Source of the DNA: Pseudotamlana agarivorans
GTDB taxonomy: Bacteria > Bacteroidota > Bacteroidia > Flavobacteriales > Flavobacteriaceae
DNA length: 64,000 bases
NCBI RefSeq assembly: GCF_018860245.1
Contig: NZ_JAHKPD010000014.1
Coordinates: 1-64,000, forward strand
Direction: 5' to 3'
This document shows, one piece after another, positions 26,739-35,836 of the stretch (position 1 is its first letter; each line of letters begins with the position of its first letter). The notes beneath the pieces are model-generated. The model was not told the origin of the DNA. It made no database searches and worked only from the letters and a program-made list of their open reading frames with translations. The translations under genes and the position numbers were made by a program.

Positions 26739-28211
26739 ATGCGTACAAACATTCCCTCCATAGAAAAAAACGAAAAGTTTTTAAGGAGCCTTACTCTATT
26801 ATTTTTTCTAACAATTCTAAGCTTTAATGGTTATTCCCAAATTAATTATGAATATGCTAAGAATAAAAAATTCTATCTAGGATCTTATGGCAGAGTCGGT
26901 GTCGATTGGTCTTTTGAAAACGGAGGCTCTATAGGCAGACGTCTAAATTTGAACAATATGGGGAGTATTGGTGGTCGACTAGAAGAACAAGATTATTTGG
27001 AACTGGTGCCTAATTTAGTCTTTAAACCCCAAAAAGGAGACAGTACAGAAATTCATGTGCAAATTCGTTTAGCAGCATACTCTACAAGTTTAACATCAAT
27101 AGGGAATACGTCGACTTCTAGTGTTGGAGGATTATCCTTAGCATTACCAGAAATATATGCAGAAGCTCGTAATATACGAGGTTCAGGACTAAATGTTTGG
27201 ATTGGTTCACGCATGTATCGAGGAGCCGATGTACATATTGCCGACCATTTTTATTTTAATGATCATTCTGGTCAAGGCGCTGGGGTAGAATATAAAAACA
27301 GTAGATTATCTGCAATTTTTGTAGCTTCAGTAGATACCACTTCTACTTTACCACCTTATTTTTATCTGAATATAAAAACAGGAACACCAAGTGCAGCATT
27401 AAGGCAACGCGCTGTTTTTATTGGTGAACATGATTTTAATATTGATGACGCTAATCGTTTTACCGCACTGGCTGAATACCATCATATGGAAAAAGGTGAA
27501 GATAATGCCTTACCCGAAGACGCTGACGACGATTTAGAAGATGCTGTCAATTTTCCTTCAGATTATGGTTATGTGCTTGGTGCTCGATATCACAGGCAAT
27601 TTAAAAAGCTTAAACCAGGTTCCTTTAATGATTTTACACTCCGTTATGGTGCTGGTATCGCAAATGGGGGAGATGGAGGCCTGTCAAAAACATGGCTTAC
27701 TTTTGGTGCTCCAGATGAAAACAGTTTACGGTTTAAAAACGCCTATTCTTTGGCATTAGTTAACCATACGGTTTTGAACGTCTCCGATAATTATACCTTT
27801 AACGGATATGTTATTTACACTAAAAGTAAGGGAGGATCAGATTTAGATAACTTAGCACCCACATATTTCGAAAAAGAAGTTTATAACCGGAAAACTGATT
27901 TCACAATCGGTTCTAGGAATGAATTTTTTCTAACCGATTATTTTCACTTGTTAGCAGAACTGCATTATTCGCAAAGAAAAGATGGTACGAATCCCTATGC
28001 TTCTATGGTGAAACTAAGTGTTGCCCCTGTTTTAGTGCCCACTGGTTTACGAGACATTTGGGCACGTCCGCATTTGAGATTCGTGGCCTCGGTAGCACGT
28101 TACAATGATTATGCTATGGAAAGTTTGTATTCACCTTATTTGCAATTTTCTGGCGAAAATAGATGGGGGTATTACTTAGGGTTTAAAGCCGAATGGTGGC
28201 TTTGGAAATAA
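26739..28211 (+). CDS. LamB-type carbohydrate porin
   Basis: A 490-residue outer-membrane protein with a signal peptide (LTLLFFLTILSFNGYSQ). The segment RMYRGADVHIADHFYFND followed by SGQGAGVEY corresponds to the maltoporin signature around the E. coli LamB sequence YQRHDVHMIDFYYWD. The length and C-terminal aromatic strand (YYLGFKAEWWLWK) fit an 18-stranded sugar porin. It probably allows sugars across the outer membrane. The substrate is unknown, and no SusC/SusD pair is adjacent. Confidence 0.8.
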   Translation: MRTNIPSIEKNEKFLRSLTLLFFLTILSFNGYSQINYEYAKNKKFYLGSYGRVGVDWSFENGGSIGRRLNLNNMGSIGGRLEEQDYLELVPNLVFKPQKGDSTEIHVQIRLAAYSTSLTSIGNTSTSSVGGLSLALPEIYAEARNIRGSGLNVWIGSRMYRGADVHIADHFYFNDHSGQGAGVEYKNSRLSAIFVASVDTTSTLPPYFYLNIKTGTPSAALRQRAVFIGEHDFNIDDANRFTALAEYHHMEKGEDNALPEDADDDLEDAVNFPSDYGYVLGARYHRQFKKLKPGSFNDFTLRYGAGIANGGDGGLSKTWLTFGAPDENSLRFKNAYSLALVNHTVLNVSDNYTFNGYVIYTKSKGGSDLDNLAPTYFEKEVYNRKTDFTIGSRNEFFLTDYFHLLAELHYSQRKDGTNPYASMVKLSVAPVLVPTGLRDIWARPHLRFVASVARYNDYAMESLYSPYLQFSGENRWGYYLGFKAEWWLWK

Positions 28212-28213
28212 AA

Positions 28214-28245
28214 AACTCGTTTAAAAAATAAATTTCAAACGAGTT
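28214..28245. terminator. Bidirectional terminator between porin and thrC
   Basis: AACTCGTTT (28214-28222) pairs with AAACGAGTT (28237-28245) between two convergent genes, with A/T-rich flanks on both sides. Confidence 0.7.
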
Positions 28246-28267
28246 ATATATTCTGTTAAAGTAACTT

Positions 28268-29563
28268 CTATTTATTTAAAAGATATGCTTTTAAGTCACT
28301 ATAATTAGAAACTAAGGTGGCTTCTTTTACTTTCCCCATAACCGATTGAATTTGCTCTGGTAATGGTTGTTTTTCTTTAATTACTACTTCAACAACATCT
28401 AAGAATTTTGTTGGATGCGCCGTTTCTAAAAACACACAATGTGCTTTTGGATTTTTTTCTAAATGTGATTTACAACCTAAATATCCAACAGCACCATGAG
28501 GATCTGCTACATAATTGTATTTATCATATATTTCTAACATCGCTTCTTTCGTTTCGTCATCCGAAAAACTATAGGAAGACACATTTTCCTTTAAATCTTT
28601 AAAGTTGTTTTTATAAATTTCTTGAATTCTAATGAAGTTACTTGGTGCACCAACATCCATGGCATTACTAATAGTTTGCACCGATGGTTTAGGTTCGTAT
28701 AATTCACTTTGTAAATAACGTGTTACCACATTATTTTCATTGTTAGAAGCCACAAAATGTTTAATAGGCAAACCTAATTTTTGCGCCATCATACCTGCAC
28801 AAACATTACCAAAGTTTCCACTAGGTACAGAAAACACAATATCATCATGATCGTTATGTAATTGCTTATAAGCAAACATGAAATAAAATAACTGTGGTAA
28901 CCAACGTGCTACATTAATAGAATTAGCCGATGTTAATTGCATTTTACTAGTCAAGCTTTCGTCTAAAAAGGCTTCTTTAACCATAGCTTGACAATCATCA
29001 AAAGTTCCGTTAACTTCTAAGGCTTTAATATTTTGCCCTAGTGTTGTTAATTGTTTTTCTTGAATGTCACTAACTTTTCCGCTAGGGTAGAGTATCACAA
29101 CATTCACGCCTTTAACACCCAAAAACCCATTTGCTACGGCTCCACCAGTATCTCCAGAGGTTGCTACTAAAACAGTCACTTCATTAGTGTTTTCTTTATT
29201 GAAATAACCTAAGCAACGCGCCATAAAACGGGCTCCCACATCTTTAAATGCCATGGTTGGCCCATGAAACAACTCTAAAGTTGAAATGTATTCATTGAGT
29301 TTTACAACAGGAAAATCGAACGATAATGTTTCTTCAACAATGGTTTTTAAAACACTTTCAGGAATTTCAGGAGAAACAAATTGTTTAATCGCTTCAAACG
29401 CAATTTCAGAATGCGATAAATTATCAATGTTATCGAAAAAAGACTTAGGCAGCGGCGTAATACTTTCAGGAAAGTAAAGGCCTTTATCTGGTGCTAATCC
29501 TTTAACAACAGCATTTTCAAAAGTCGTGTTGGGTGCTTTATGATTAAGTGAGTAATAGTTCAT
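28268..29563 (-). CDS. thrC: Threonine synthase
   Basis: A 431-residue PLP-dependent threonine synthase converting O-phosphohomoserine to threonine. The PLP lysine is in GPTMAFKDVGARF, and LVATSGDTGGAVANGFLG is the phosphate-binding loop. Length and N-terminus (MNYYSLNHKAPNTTF) match the E. coli-like type. It is the last gene of the thrA-thrB-thrC order but is separated from thrB by about 740 nt holding a four-helix-bundle gene and GAC-rich repeats. Confidence 0.96.
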   Translation of the reverse strand: MNYYSLNHKAPNTTFENAVVKGLAPDKGLYFPESITPLPKSFFDNIDNLSHSEIAFEAIKQFVSPEIPESVLKTIVEETLSFDFPVVKLNEYISTLELFHGPTMAFKDVGARFMARCLGYFNKENTNEVTVLVATSGDTGGAVANGFLGVKGVNVVILYPSGKVSDIQEKQLTTLGQNIKALEVNGTFDDCQAMVKEAFLDESLTSKMQLTSANSINVARWLPQLFYFMFAYKQLHNDHDDIVFSVPSGNFGNVCAGMMAQKLGLPIKHFVASNNENNVVTRYLQSELYEPKPSVQTISNAMDVGAPSNFIRIQEIYKNNFKDLKENVSSYSFSDDETKEAMLEIYDKYNYVADPHGAVGYLGCKSHLEKNPKAHCVFLETAHPTKFLDVVEVVIKEKQPLPEQIQSVMGKVKEATLVSNYSDLKAYLLNK

Positions 29564-29573
29564 TGTTTTGAAA

Positions 29574-29692
29574 TTGACCGAAGACCGTTTAAGGAAGACG
29601 GGGGATTGTTGATATTTAATTATTGACCGAAGACCGATGACGGGGCATTGTTTTCGTTTAGCTATTGACCGAAGACCGATGACGGAAGACGG
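29574..29692. repeat. GACCGAAGACCG-type direct repeats after the four-helix-bundle gene
   Basis: Three direct copies start with TTGACCGAAGACCG at 29574, 29623 and 29665, spaced 49 and 42 nt. Each continues with variants of ATGACGGAAGACGG and a tail ATTGTTT(T/A)CGTTT. The repeats lie between the thrC start and the end of the four-helix-bundle gene. Confidence 0.85.
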
Positions 29693-29779
29693 AATATTGT
29701 TTACGTTTCAGTTGAAAAGTATATTCTTTATGTTTTATAAAACTAATTATCATATTAATAAATGTAAACGTTTCTGTTG

Positions 29780-30136
29780 TTAATTTATATTTTTTCTAAA
29801 GGCACTCATCATATTCATAAGATGATAAGATTCATCGTATAAATAGGTAAATTGTTTTTCTGTAATATAATTTTTTCTTTTTGCTTTGAATAAACAAGTT
29901 ACAACTTCTGCTAAAGAACGTATAGAATAGCCTATAAATTTCTTCTGCTCAAGATTTGATTGTCCTATAGAACCTTCAGATATATTTAAGGCTATTGAAT
30001 CTGATGCTCTACAAATTTGAGAAGACAAGTTAAACTTTTCTCTATCAGGGAATTCTAAGGAAAGTTTATCAATAACTTCCCCGAAATCCATGGCCTTTTG
30101 CCAAATTATAAGTTTTTCAAATTTGAATTTGTCCAT
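29780..30136 (-). CDS. Four-helix-bundle protein (23S rRNA intervening-sequence/Avd-like family)
   Basis: A 118-residue protein of the family found in 23S rRNA intervening sequences and related to Avd of diversity-generating retroelements. Its start FEKLIIWQKAMDFGEVI and the middle block SSQICRASDSIALNISEGS are diagnostic. The start at 30136 gives the standard length; an in-frame ATG at 30220 would lie in repeat DNA. The gene sits inside the thr operon on the same strand and is surrounded by GACCGAAGACGG-type repeats. Its function outside rRNA genes is unknown. The positioning suggests an inserted or mobile unit. Confidence 0.9.
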   Translation of the reverse strand: MDKFKFEKLIIWQKAMDFGEVIDKLSLEFPDREKFNLSSQICRASDSIALNISEGSIGQSNLEQKKFIGYSIRSLAEVVTCLFKAKRKNYITEKQFTYLYDESYHLMNMMSAFRKNIN

Positions 30137-30150
30137 TTTTAATTTTTTGA

Positions 30151-30303
30151 CCGGTGACCCAATGACCGAAGACGGAAGATTGTTTCCGTATCGAGCCGTA
30201 TGTTTTTCATAAATATTCAACTTTCACCCGTCACACGTCTTTTGTCATTACCTTTTCCCATAAGAGTAAGCGCTCCTGTCAGCCGTCACCCGTCTTCCGT
30301 CAT
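30151..30303. repeat. GACCGAAGACGG-type repeats before the four-helix-bundle gene, partly inverted
   Basis: A fourth direct copy (TTGACCGGTGACCCAATGAC, then GAAGACGGAAGATTGTTT) starts at 30151. Inverted copies follow at about 30225-30246 (CACCCGTCACACGTC) and 30276-30303 (CCGTCACCCGTCTTCCGTCA). The 14-mer CCGTCTTCCGTCAT at 30290-30303 is the exact reverse complement of ATGACGGAAGACGG at 29679-29692. The thrB stop codon lies within this last repeat. Confidence 0.85.
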
Positions 30304-31220
30304 ACTATTTTAACGCCACTCGTATTAATCTTCGACACGTGAATATCAAAAGTAATACCTGTTTTCGAATAAATACGTTCCATGGCTTCTTTGACTTTGT
30401 TAGCGGTTTCTAATCCTTTATTTACTGAAAAAATTGAAGGTCCAGACCCTGAAATACCACAACCTAAAGCTCCAGCGTTTAAAACAGCTTCTTTAACTTC
30501 ATTAAAATATGGAATTAACTTACTTCTATGCGGTTCTACAATGACATCATGTAAGGAATCTTTAATTAGATCGTAATCTGAAGTATGTAATGCATGCACC
30601 AAACTACCCACATTAGCCCATTGTGTAATGGCATCAGCTAAAGCCACTTCTTTAGGTAAAATTGCTCTAGATTCTGAGGTTTTAATTTCTATTTGCGGAT
30701 GAATAATTGTTGCGTAAATATCATCTGGTGACGGAATTTCTAAAATTTGTAATGGTTTTATGCTTTTCACTAAAGTAAAACCACCAAAAAGAGCAGGAGC
30801 AAGGTTATCGGCATGTTCACATTTACTCGCTAAGGCCTCACCCTTTATAGCAAATTCAGTAAGTTGTGTTTTATTAAACGGACGCCCAATAAGCTCATTC
30901 ATTCCAAAAACGCTACCAACTGCACTAGCCGCGCTACTTCCAATTCCACTACCTGGTTTTATGTTTTTATAAATTTCAATTTCGAATCCGAAATCCACAT
31001 CAATAGCATCATACATGGCTAAAGCAGAAACTCCTGCCACGTTCAATTCCGCTTCATGCGGTAAATCAAAGCCTTCAATTCGAGTTATATGAATGCCTTT
31101 TTTCTCAACCTTTCTTATCACCATGTCGTCTCCAACGCTATCCAGGCAAAAACCTAAAACATCGAATCCACAAGCCACATTAGCCACGGTTGCAGGAGAA
31201 AATACTTTTATTTCATTCAT
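30300..31220 (-). CDS. thrB: Homoserine kinase
   Basis: A 306-residue GHMP kinase phosphorylating homoserine. The ATP loop is PGSGIGSSAASAVG, and GALGCGISGSGPSIFSV is the third GHMP motif. I start it at 31220 (MNEIKVFSPATVANVACGF); an upstream in-frame ATG at 31283 would add 21 unlikely residues. It is 89 nt downstream of thrA on the same strand. Its stop codon (30300-30302) coincides with the edge of a GAC-type repeat, so the repeat has inserted exactly at, or replaced, the end of the gene. Confidence 0.95.
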   Translation of the reverse strand: MNEIKVFSPATVANVACGFDVLGFCLDSVGDDMVIRKVEKKGIHITRIEGFDLPHEAELNVAGVSALAMYDAIDVDFGFEIEIYKNIKPGSGIGSSAASAVGSVFGMNELIGRPFNKTQLTEFAIKGEALASKCEHADNLAPALFGGFTLVKSIKPLQILEIPSPDDIYATIIHPQIEIKTSESRAILPKEVALADAITQWANVGSLVHALHTSDYDLIKDSLHDVIVEPHRSKLIPYFNEVKEAVLNAGALGCGISGSGPSIFSVNKGLETANKVKEAMERIYSKTGITFDIHVSKINTSGVKIV

Positions 31221-31309
31221 GCTATCTATTAAATAATTTTCGGCTGCACTTGAACAGAAACTAGAATTTTTTTCGTGTAACATATTCTTAATTTTTATAG
31301 CCTTTAATA

Positions 31310-33754
31310 CTATTCATTCCCAATTCTAATAATATCAGCAAATAATCCTGAAGCAGTCACATCGGCTCCAGCACCAGCACCTTTAATAATCATAGGTTGT
31401 TTTGGGTAGCGTTGCGTGTAGAACATCACAATATTATCGCTTCCTTCTAGGTTATAAAAAGGATGGCCTTCAGGAATTTCCTGTAAACTTACGCTAGCTT
31501 TCCCATTGTCAAATGAAGCTACATATTTTAACTGGCAATTGTTCGCTTTCGCGGAAGCATATAAAGCTTGATAATGGGCTTCATCTTTTACTAAAGTCTC
31601 GTAGAAATCCTCAACAGAATCACTTTTTAAACCTGATTCAGATAAAAAAGATTTGTTATCGATGTCTTCTAAATTCATCTCCACACCACTTTCTCTACCA
31701 AGAATTAAAATCTTACGTGCCACATCAACACCACTTAAATCAATTCTTGGATCAGGCTCTGTATACCCTTCAGCACCAGCTTGTTTTACAACATCATAAA
31801 ACTTAGTAGTATCGTTGAAATTATTAAAAACAAAGTTTAAACTTCCAGATAATACCGCTTGGATAGAATTGATTTTATCACCTGAAGCTACCAAGTTATT
31901 GAGCGTATCTATAATAGGTAAGCCAGCACCAACATTTGTTTCAAATAATAACGGTGCATTATATTTTAATGATAAACGTTTTAGTAATTTATAGTTTTCA
32001 AAATCACTAGAACAAGCAATTTTATTACAAGCTACCACACCAATACTTTCTCTTAAATACTGAGCGTATAAATCGGCTACATTTTTATTAGCAGTCACAT
32101 CTACAAAGATGCTATTACGTAGGTTTAAATCTTTGGTTTTTTCAAAAAAGCCTTGTAACGTAGCATCTTCACCATCGTTTAATTGGGCTTTCCAATTATT
32201 TAAATTGATGCCATCTTCTTTAAAAAGCATTTTTCTTGAATTTGACAATCCAACAACACGCATTTTAATTTTTAAGTTGTCTTTTAAGAATTTCTTTTGT
32301 TGGTGAATTTGCTCTACCAATCGTTCGCCAACATTTCCAACACCAGTAATAAATACGTTAAGTTGTTTTGTGTTCGTTTCAAAAAACTGCTCATGTAAGG
32401 TGTTTAAAGCCTTCTTAACATCATTTTCGGCAATAACCGCGGTAATATTCTTTTCTGAAGCGCCCTGAGCAATGGCTCTAACGTTCACATTGTTTTTTCC
32501 TAAGCTACTAAACATTTTACCGCTTATCCCTTGGTGGTTTTTCATGTTATCACCAACCAGAGCGATGATAGATAAACCAGTTTCAACACTAATAGGTTCA
32601 ATTTTATTCAGTGCAATTTCATTTTCAAAAACAGCATCAATAGCAATTTTAGCATTTTGTGCATCTTTTTCTTCAACACCTAAACAGATGGAATGCTCAG
32701 AAGATGCTTGGGTAATCATGATGATATTAATTTTCTCTTGCGATAAAGTTTCAAACAAACGTTTTGAAAACCCAGGTATACCCACCATACCACTACCTTC
32801 TAAGGTCAATAAAGCAATATCACTAATATTACTAATTCCTTTAACAGGCGCAACAGAATTGGTTTCATCATTAGAAATAATTGTTCCAACAGCTTCTGGT
32901 TCTAAAGTGTTTTTAATATGGATAGGAATTCCTAAACTTAACACAGGTTGTACCGTTGGTGGATACAAGACTTTTGCACCAAAATGCGATAACTCCATAG
33001 CTTCTTGATATGAAATTTTATCGATAGGGTAGGCTTGTTTTACCAATTTAGGGTTTGTAGTGTACATACCACTAACGTCTGTCCATATTTCAAGTTGTTC
33101 CACTTTCAATGCCGCTGCAATAATAGCGGCTGTAAAATCTGAACCACCACGACCTAAAGTCGTTTGTTCTCCAGCTTTAGATTTTGAAATAAACCCAGGA
33201 AGAATGGTTATTTTTTGAGGAGCCGATTTAAAATAATCTTGAAAGTTCTTATCTGTTATTTTATAATCAACTTCAGCTTTTGTGAAGTTTGAATTGGTAA
33301 CGATAAGCTCTTGAGAATTTTTTCTTTCCGAAGAACCACCTCTGTTTTTTATTGTTTCAGCAATAATAAATGAAGATAATAATTCACCAAAACTCACTAA
33401 TTTATCTGAGGTTTTTGGAGACAATTCGTTTATTAAATAAATTCCTTCCAGTAAACTCTTTAAGCTTTCTAACCGCTCTACAACGTAATTTAAAATGCAC
33501 TCGTTATTATCAGGGTTTAACTCCTTTACAATTTCGAAGTGTCTTTCTTGGATGCCTTTAAAAGTTTCTAAGAATGCTTGATCCTTGTTTTGCGCTTGTT
33601 TTCCGGCTAAAAGCAATTGATCTGTAATCCCACCAACTGCTGAAACTACACAAATTACAGTATCATTTTGACTGTAATTTTCTAATATACTGATAACGCT
33701 ATTTATGTTTTTTGAAGAACCTACAGAAGTCCCTCCAAATTTTAAAACCTTCAT
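31310..33754 (-). CDS. thrA: Bifunctional aspartate kinase/homoserine dehydrogenase I
   Basis: An 814-residue fusion, close to E. coli ThrA (820). The kinase begins MKVLKFGGTSVGSS and has GRGGSDFTAA. Central ACT domains (TLEGSGMVGIPGF, ISIIALVGDNMKNHQG) bind allosteric amino acids. The homoserine dehydrogenase part starts VFITGVGNVGERLVEQ and has TEPDPRIDLSGVDVARK. It catalyses the first and third steps from aspartate to threonine. It heads the operon and is preceded by a threonine-rich leader peptide and stem-loop, which implies attenuation. Confidence 0.97.
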   Translation of the reverse strand: MKVLKFGGTSVGSSKNINSVISILENYSQNDTVICVVSAVGGITDQLLLAGKQAQNKDQAFLETFKGIQERHFEIVKELNPDNNECILNYVVERLESLKSLLEGIYLINELSPKTSDKLVSFGELLSSFIIAETIKNRGGSSERKNSQELIVTNSNFTKAEVDYKITDKNFQDYFKSAPQKITILPGFISKSKAGEQTTLGRGGSDFTAAIIAAALKVEQLEIWTDVSGMYTTNPKLVKQAYPIDKISYQEAMELSHFGAKVLYPPTVQPVLSLGIPIHIKNTLEPEAVGTIISNDETNSVAPVKGISNISDIALLTLEGSGMVGIPGFSKRLFETLSQEKINIIMITQASSEHSICLGVEEKDAQNAKIAIDAVFENEIALNKIEPISVETGLSIIALVGDNMKNHQGISGKMFSSLGKNNVNVRAIAQGASEKNITAVIAENDVKKALNTLHEQFFETNTKQLNVFITGVGNVGERLVEQIHQQKKFLKDNLKIKMRVVGLSNSRKMLFKEDGINLNNWKAQLNDGEDATLQGFFEKTKDLNLRNSIFVDVTANKNVADLYAQYLRESIGVVACNKIACSSDFENYKLLKRLSLKYNAPLLFETNVGAGLPIIDTLNNLVASGDKINSIQAVLSGSLNFVFNNFNDTTKFYDVVKQAGAEGYTEPDPRIDLSGVDVARKILILGRESGVEMNLEDIDNKSFLSESGLKSDSVEDFYETLVKDEAHYQALYASAKANNCQLKYVASFDNGKASVSLQEIPEGHPFYNLEGSDNIVMFYTQRYPKQPMIIKGAGAGADVTASGLFADIIRIGNE

Positions 33755-33801
33755 TTTTTAATGAATTGATAATTAAAAATAATAATTGAATTGTTGCGAT
33801 T

Positions 33802-33866
33802 GAAAAAATCACAAATATTGTCCGAAGAATATGTAATTAGCAACCCCAAAGGGTTGTAATATTTGT
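33802..33866 (-). promoter_or_regulatory. Terminator-like attenuator stem upstream of thrA
   Basis: Read leftward, ACAAATATT (33866-33858) pairs with AATATTTGT (33819-33811), enclosing a hairpin CAACCC/GGGTTG (33856-33841), and is followed by GATTTTTTC. The 5' arm overlaps Thr and Ile codons of the leader peptide. A ribosome stalled there would stop the stem from forming and allow read-through into thrA. This is a model drawn from base pairing only. Confidence 0.6.
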
Positions 33867-33944
33867 AGTTGTACCAAATGTAGAAACGATTCCTTTTGTT
33901 GAAAAGGAATTAATGGCGTTAATATTTTGGCTGAAATGATTCAT
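33837..33944 (-). CDS. thrL: Threonine operon leader peptide
   Basis: A 35-codon reading frame from ATG 33944 to TAA 33839-33837 encodes a peptide ending GIVSTFGTTTNITTLWGC. It has seven Thr codons, five of them within eight residues (TTTNITT), plus four Ile. This is the pattern of E. coli thrL, where scarcity of charged tRNA-Thr or tRNA-Ile stalls the ribosome. It starts 21 nt after a TAnnTTTG box and ends 82 nt before thrA. Sequence and position are seen directly; function as an attenuator is inference. It is too short for routine gene calling. Confidence 0.75.
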   Translation of the reverse strand: MNHFSQNINAINSFSTKGIVSTFGTTTNITTLWGC

Positions 33945-33964
33945 TATAATTACATAGTACACTT

Positions 33965-33972
33965 CAAAAGTA
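33965..33972 (-). promoter_or_regulatory. Possible -7 box of the thr operon
   Basis: TACTTTTG on the minus strand fits TAnnTTTG. Transcription would begin about 10 nt before the leader-peptide ATG. The -33 region is T-rich (GTTTTTTT) but has no clear TTTG. Confidence 0.45.
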
Positions 33973-34097
33973 TTATTTTTAATGTTATAAAAAAACTTTA
34001 ATAATCTTTTTGCAGTATTCTTATATTGAATCCAGTTTGATTAAAAATAAGTGACAAACCTCAATAAGTACTGAAAAATCCACAATAAAATTTTAAG

Positions 34098-35666
34098 ATG
34101 AAAATATTTTCAAAAGCACAAATCTATGCAGGTGATACATTAACTTCCGAAAGGCAAAAAATAAGCTCTATTGAATTAATGGAGCGAGCGGGTGTTCAAA
34201 TTTTTAATTGGATGCATTTACGTATGCAAGGTGCTCAAGTTCCTATACATATCTTCTGTGGCATTGGTAATAATGGCGGTGACGGATTAGTTATAGCAAG
34301 GCATTTGATTATTCATGGCTATAATGTGAAAACCTATATTGTAGATTATAACAACAAGCGTAGTGCCGATTTTTTAGCACATTACGAAAGGTTAAAAGGT
34401 GTAACAAAAGCTTGGCCAGAACCTATTCACGATCCTAGTGATTTTCCTGAAATTGCCCCTGAAGACATTATTGTTGATGCTATTTTTGGAATTGGTCTAA
34501 ACCGCCCTATTAGTAAATGGGTGAAAGATTTGTTCATGCACTTTAGAAAAAGTCAAGCCTTCACATTAGCAGTAGATGTGCCTTCTGGATTGTTTACGGA
34601 CAAAGCTATTGAAAACGAAAATGATGCCGTTTGGGCTGGATTCACTTTAAGTTTTGCATCACCAAAACTGATATTCTTTTTACCCGAAACAGCAAAATAT
34701 ACCGCACAATGGGAGATCTTAGATATTGGGTTAGATCCTGAATTTCTATTAACCACCGAAACAGATGCCGAACTCATTGGCAAGGCTGAAGTTTTACCAA
34801 ATTATATACCAAGAGAGCGCTTTTCGCATAAAGGCGATTTCGGACATGCATTAATCATAGGAGGTAGTTACGGCAAGATTGGGGCGGTAACCTTAACTGC
34901 TAGGGCTACCTTATCGGTTGGTGCCGGATTGGTAACTACATATATTCCAAAATGTGGCTACACCGCCATGCAAGCTTCTTTTCCAGAAGCTATGGTGATT
35001 ACCGATAGTCATGAAGAAAAAATAACCAAAATTAATTACAACATTAAACCAACAGTTATAGCGTTTGGAATAGGTGCGGGAACAGAAGGCGAAACCCTTG
35101 AAGCTTTAGAGCATTTTTTAAAAGAAAATAAAACGCCTTTAGTTATCGATGCCGATGGCTTAAATATGTTGTCTACAAAAAAGAGCTTATTAAAATATCT
35201 TCCAGAAAACACCATTTTAACGCCACACCCGAAAGAATTAGAACGCCTAATTGGAGCTTGGAAAGATGATTTCGAAAAACTTGATAAAGTCAAAGCGTTT
35301 ACTAAAAAGTATAAAGTAATTTTAATTATTAAAGGCGCTTACAGTATTACTGTTTTTAACGACAAACTGTTTGTGAATTCCACTGGGAATCCTGGGTTAG
35401 CAACAGCGGGAAGTGGAGATGTGCTAACAGGTATAATAACGGGTTTACTAGCGCAGGGTTATCACCCTAGTGTAGCGGCGATATTTGGCACATATTTACA
35501 CGGGAAATCAGCAGATCTTGGCGCTTTAAATTTAGGTTTTCAAAGTTTGATTGCAAGTCATGTTATTGAATACTTAGGTGATGCCTTTTTAGATTTGTTT
35601 CTTGAACCAGAACCACCTGCAGTTGAAAAATCACCGGAGCATGAAGAAAAACAAAAAGAAGCTTAA
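34098..35666 (+). CDS. nnr: Bifunctional NAD(P)H-hydrate epimerase/dehydratase
   Basis: A 522-residue fusion that repairs damaged NADHX and NADPHX. The N-terminal epimerase (YjeF_N) has FCGIGNNGGDGLVIARHL and VDAIFGIGLNRP. The C-terminal ADP-dependent dehydratase (ribokinase-like) has HALIIGGSYGKIGAVTL, TPHPKELERL and the catalytic GNPGLATAGSGDVLTGI. The C-terminal tail is charged and without domain character. The gene is monocistronic and closed by a strong terminator. Confidence 0.96.
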   Translation: MKIFSKAQIYAGDTLTSERQKISSIELMERAGVQIFNWMHLRMQGAQVPIHIFCGIGNNGGDGLVIARHLIIHGYNVKTYIVDYNNKRSADFLAHYERLKGVTKAWPEPIHDPSDFPEIAPEDIIVDAIFGIGLNRPISKWVKDLFMHFRKSQAFTLAVDVPSGLFTDKAIENENDAVWAGFTLSFASPKLIFFLPETAKYTAQWEILDIGLDPEFLLTTETDAELIGKAEVLPNYIPRERFSHKGDFGHALIIGGSYGKIGAVTLTARATLSVGAGLVTTYIPKCGYTAMQASFPEAMVITDSHEEKITKINYNIKPTVIAFGIGAGTEGETLEALEHFLKENKTPLVIDADGLNMLSTKKSLLKYLPENTILTPHPKELERLIGAWKDDFEKLDKVKAFTKKYKVILIIKGAYSITVFNDKLFVNSTGNPGLATAGSGDVLTGIITGLLAQGYHPSVAAIFGTYLHGKSADLGALNLGFQSLIASHVIEYLGDAFLDLFLEPEPPAVEKSPEHEEKQKEA

Positions 35667-35749
35667 CCGATTTAAAAAACGCGAACGAAGCAACAATTTC
35701 TTTTGGAGAGATCTATTCTAATGAACAACACTTCTTATAAATCTCATAA

Positions 35750-35795
35750 AAAAAGCTGTTTTAAAAGTGATATTTCACTTCTAAAACAGCTTTTT
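35750..35795. terminator. Bidirectional terminator
   Basis: AAAAAGCTGTTTTA pairs with TAAAACAGCTTTTT, extended by AAGTGA/TCACTT with one mismatch between, between the convergent nnr and TlpA-like genes. Confidence 0.9.
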
Positions 35796-35811
35796 GTTAA
35801 GTTTGGATGCG

Positions 35812-35834
35812 ACCTTGAACCAAGTTCAGGGTGA
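35812..35834. repeat. Small intergenic palindrome
   Basis: ACCTTGAAC-CAA-GTTCAGGGT forms a short hairpin (one mismatch) just past the TlpA-like stop. TGAACCAAGTTCAGG-type palindromes are, from memory, dispersed in flavobacterial genomes. One copy is seen here. Confidence 0.4.
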
Positions 35835-35836
35835 CC

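Noticed and set aside
29574-29692. GACCGAAGACCG repeats considered as a small CRISPR
   Set aside because: Only three direct copies with irregular spacing and similar spacers; inverted copies exist on the other side of the gene.
32472-33008. Rightward open frame of 178 codons across thrA
   Set aside because: It is antisense to the well-supported thrA and has no family features.
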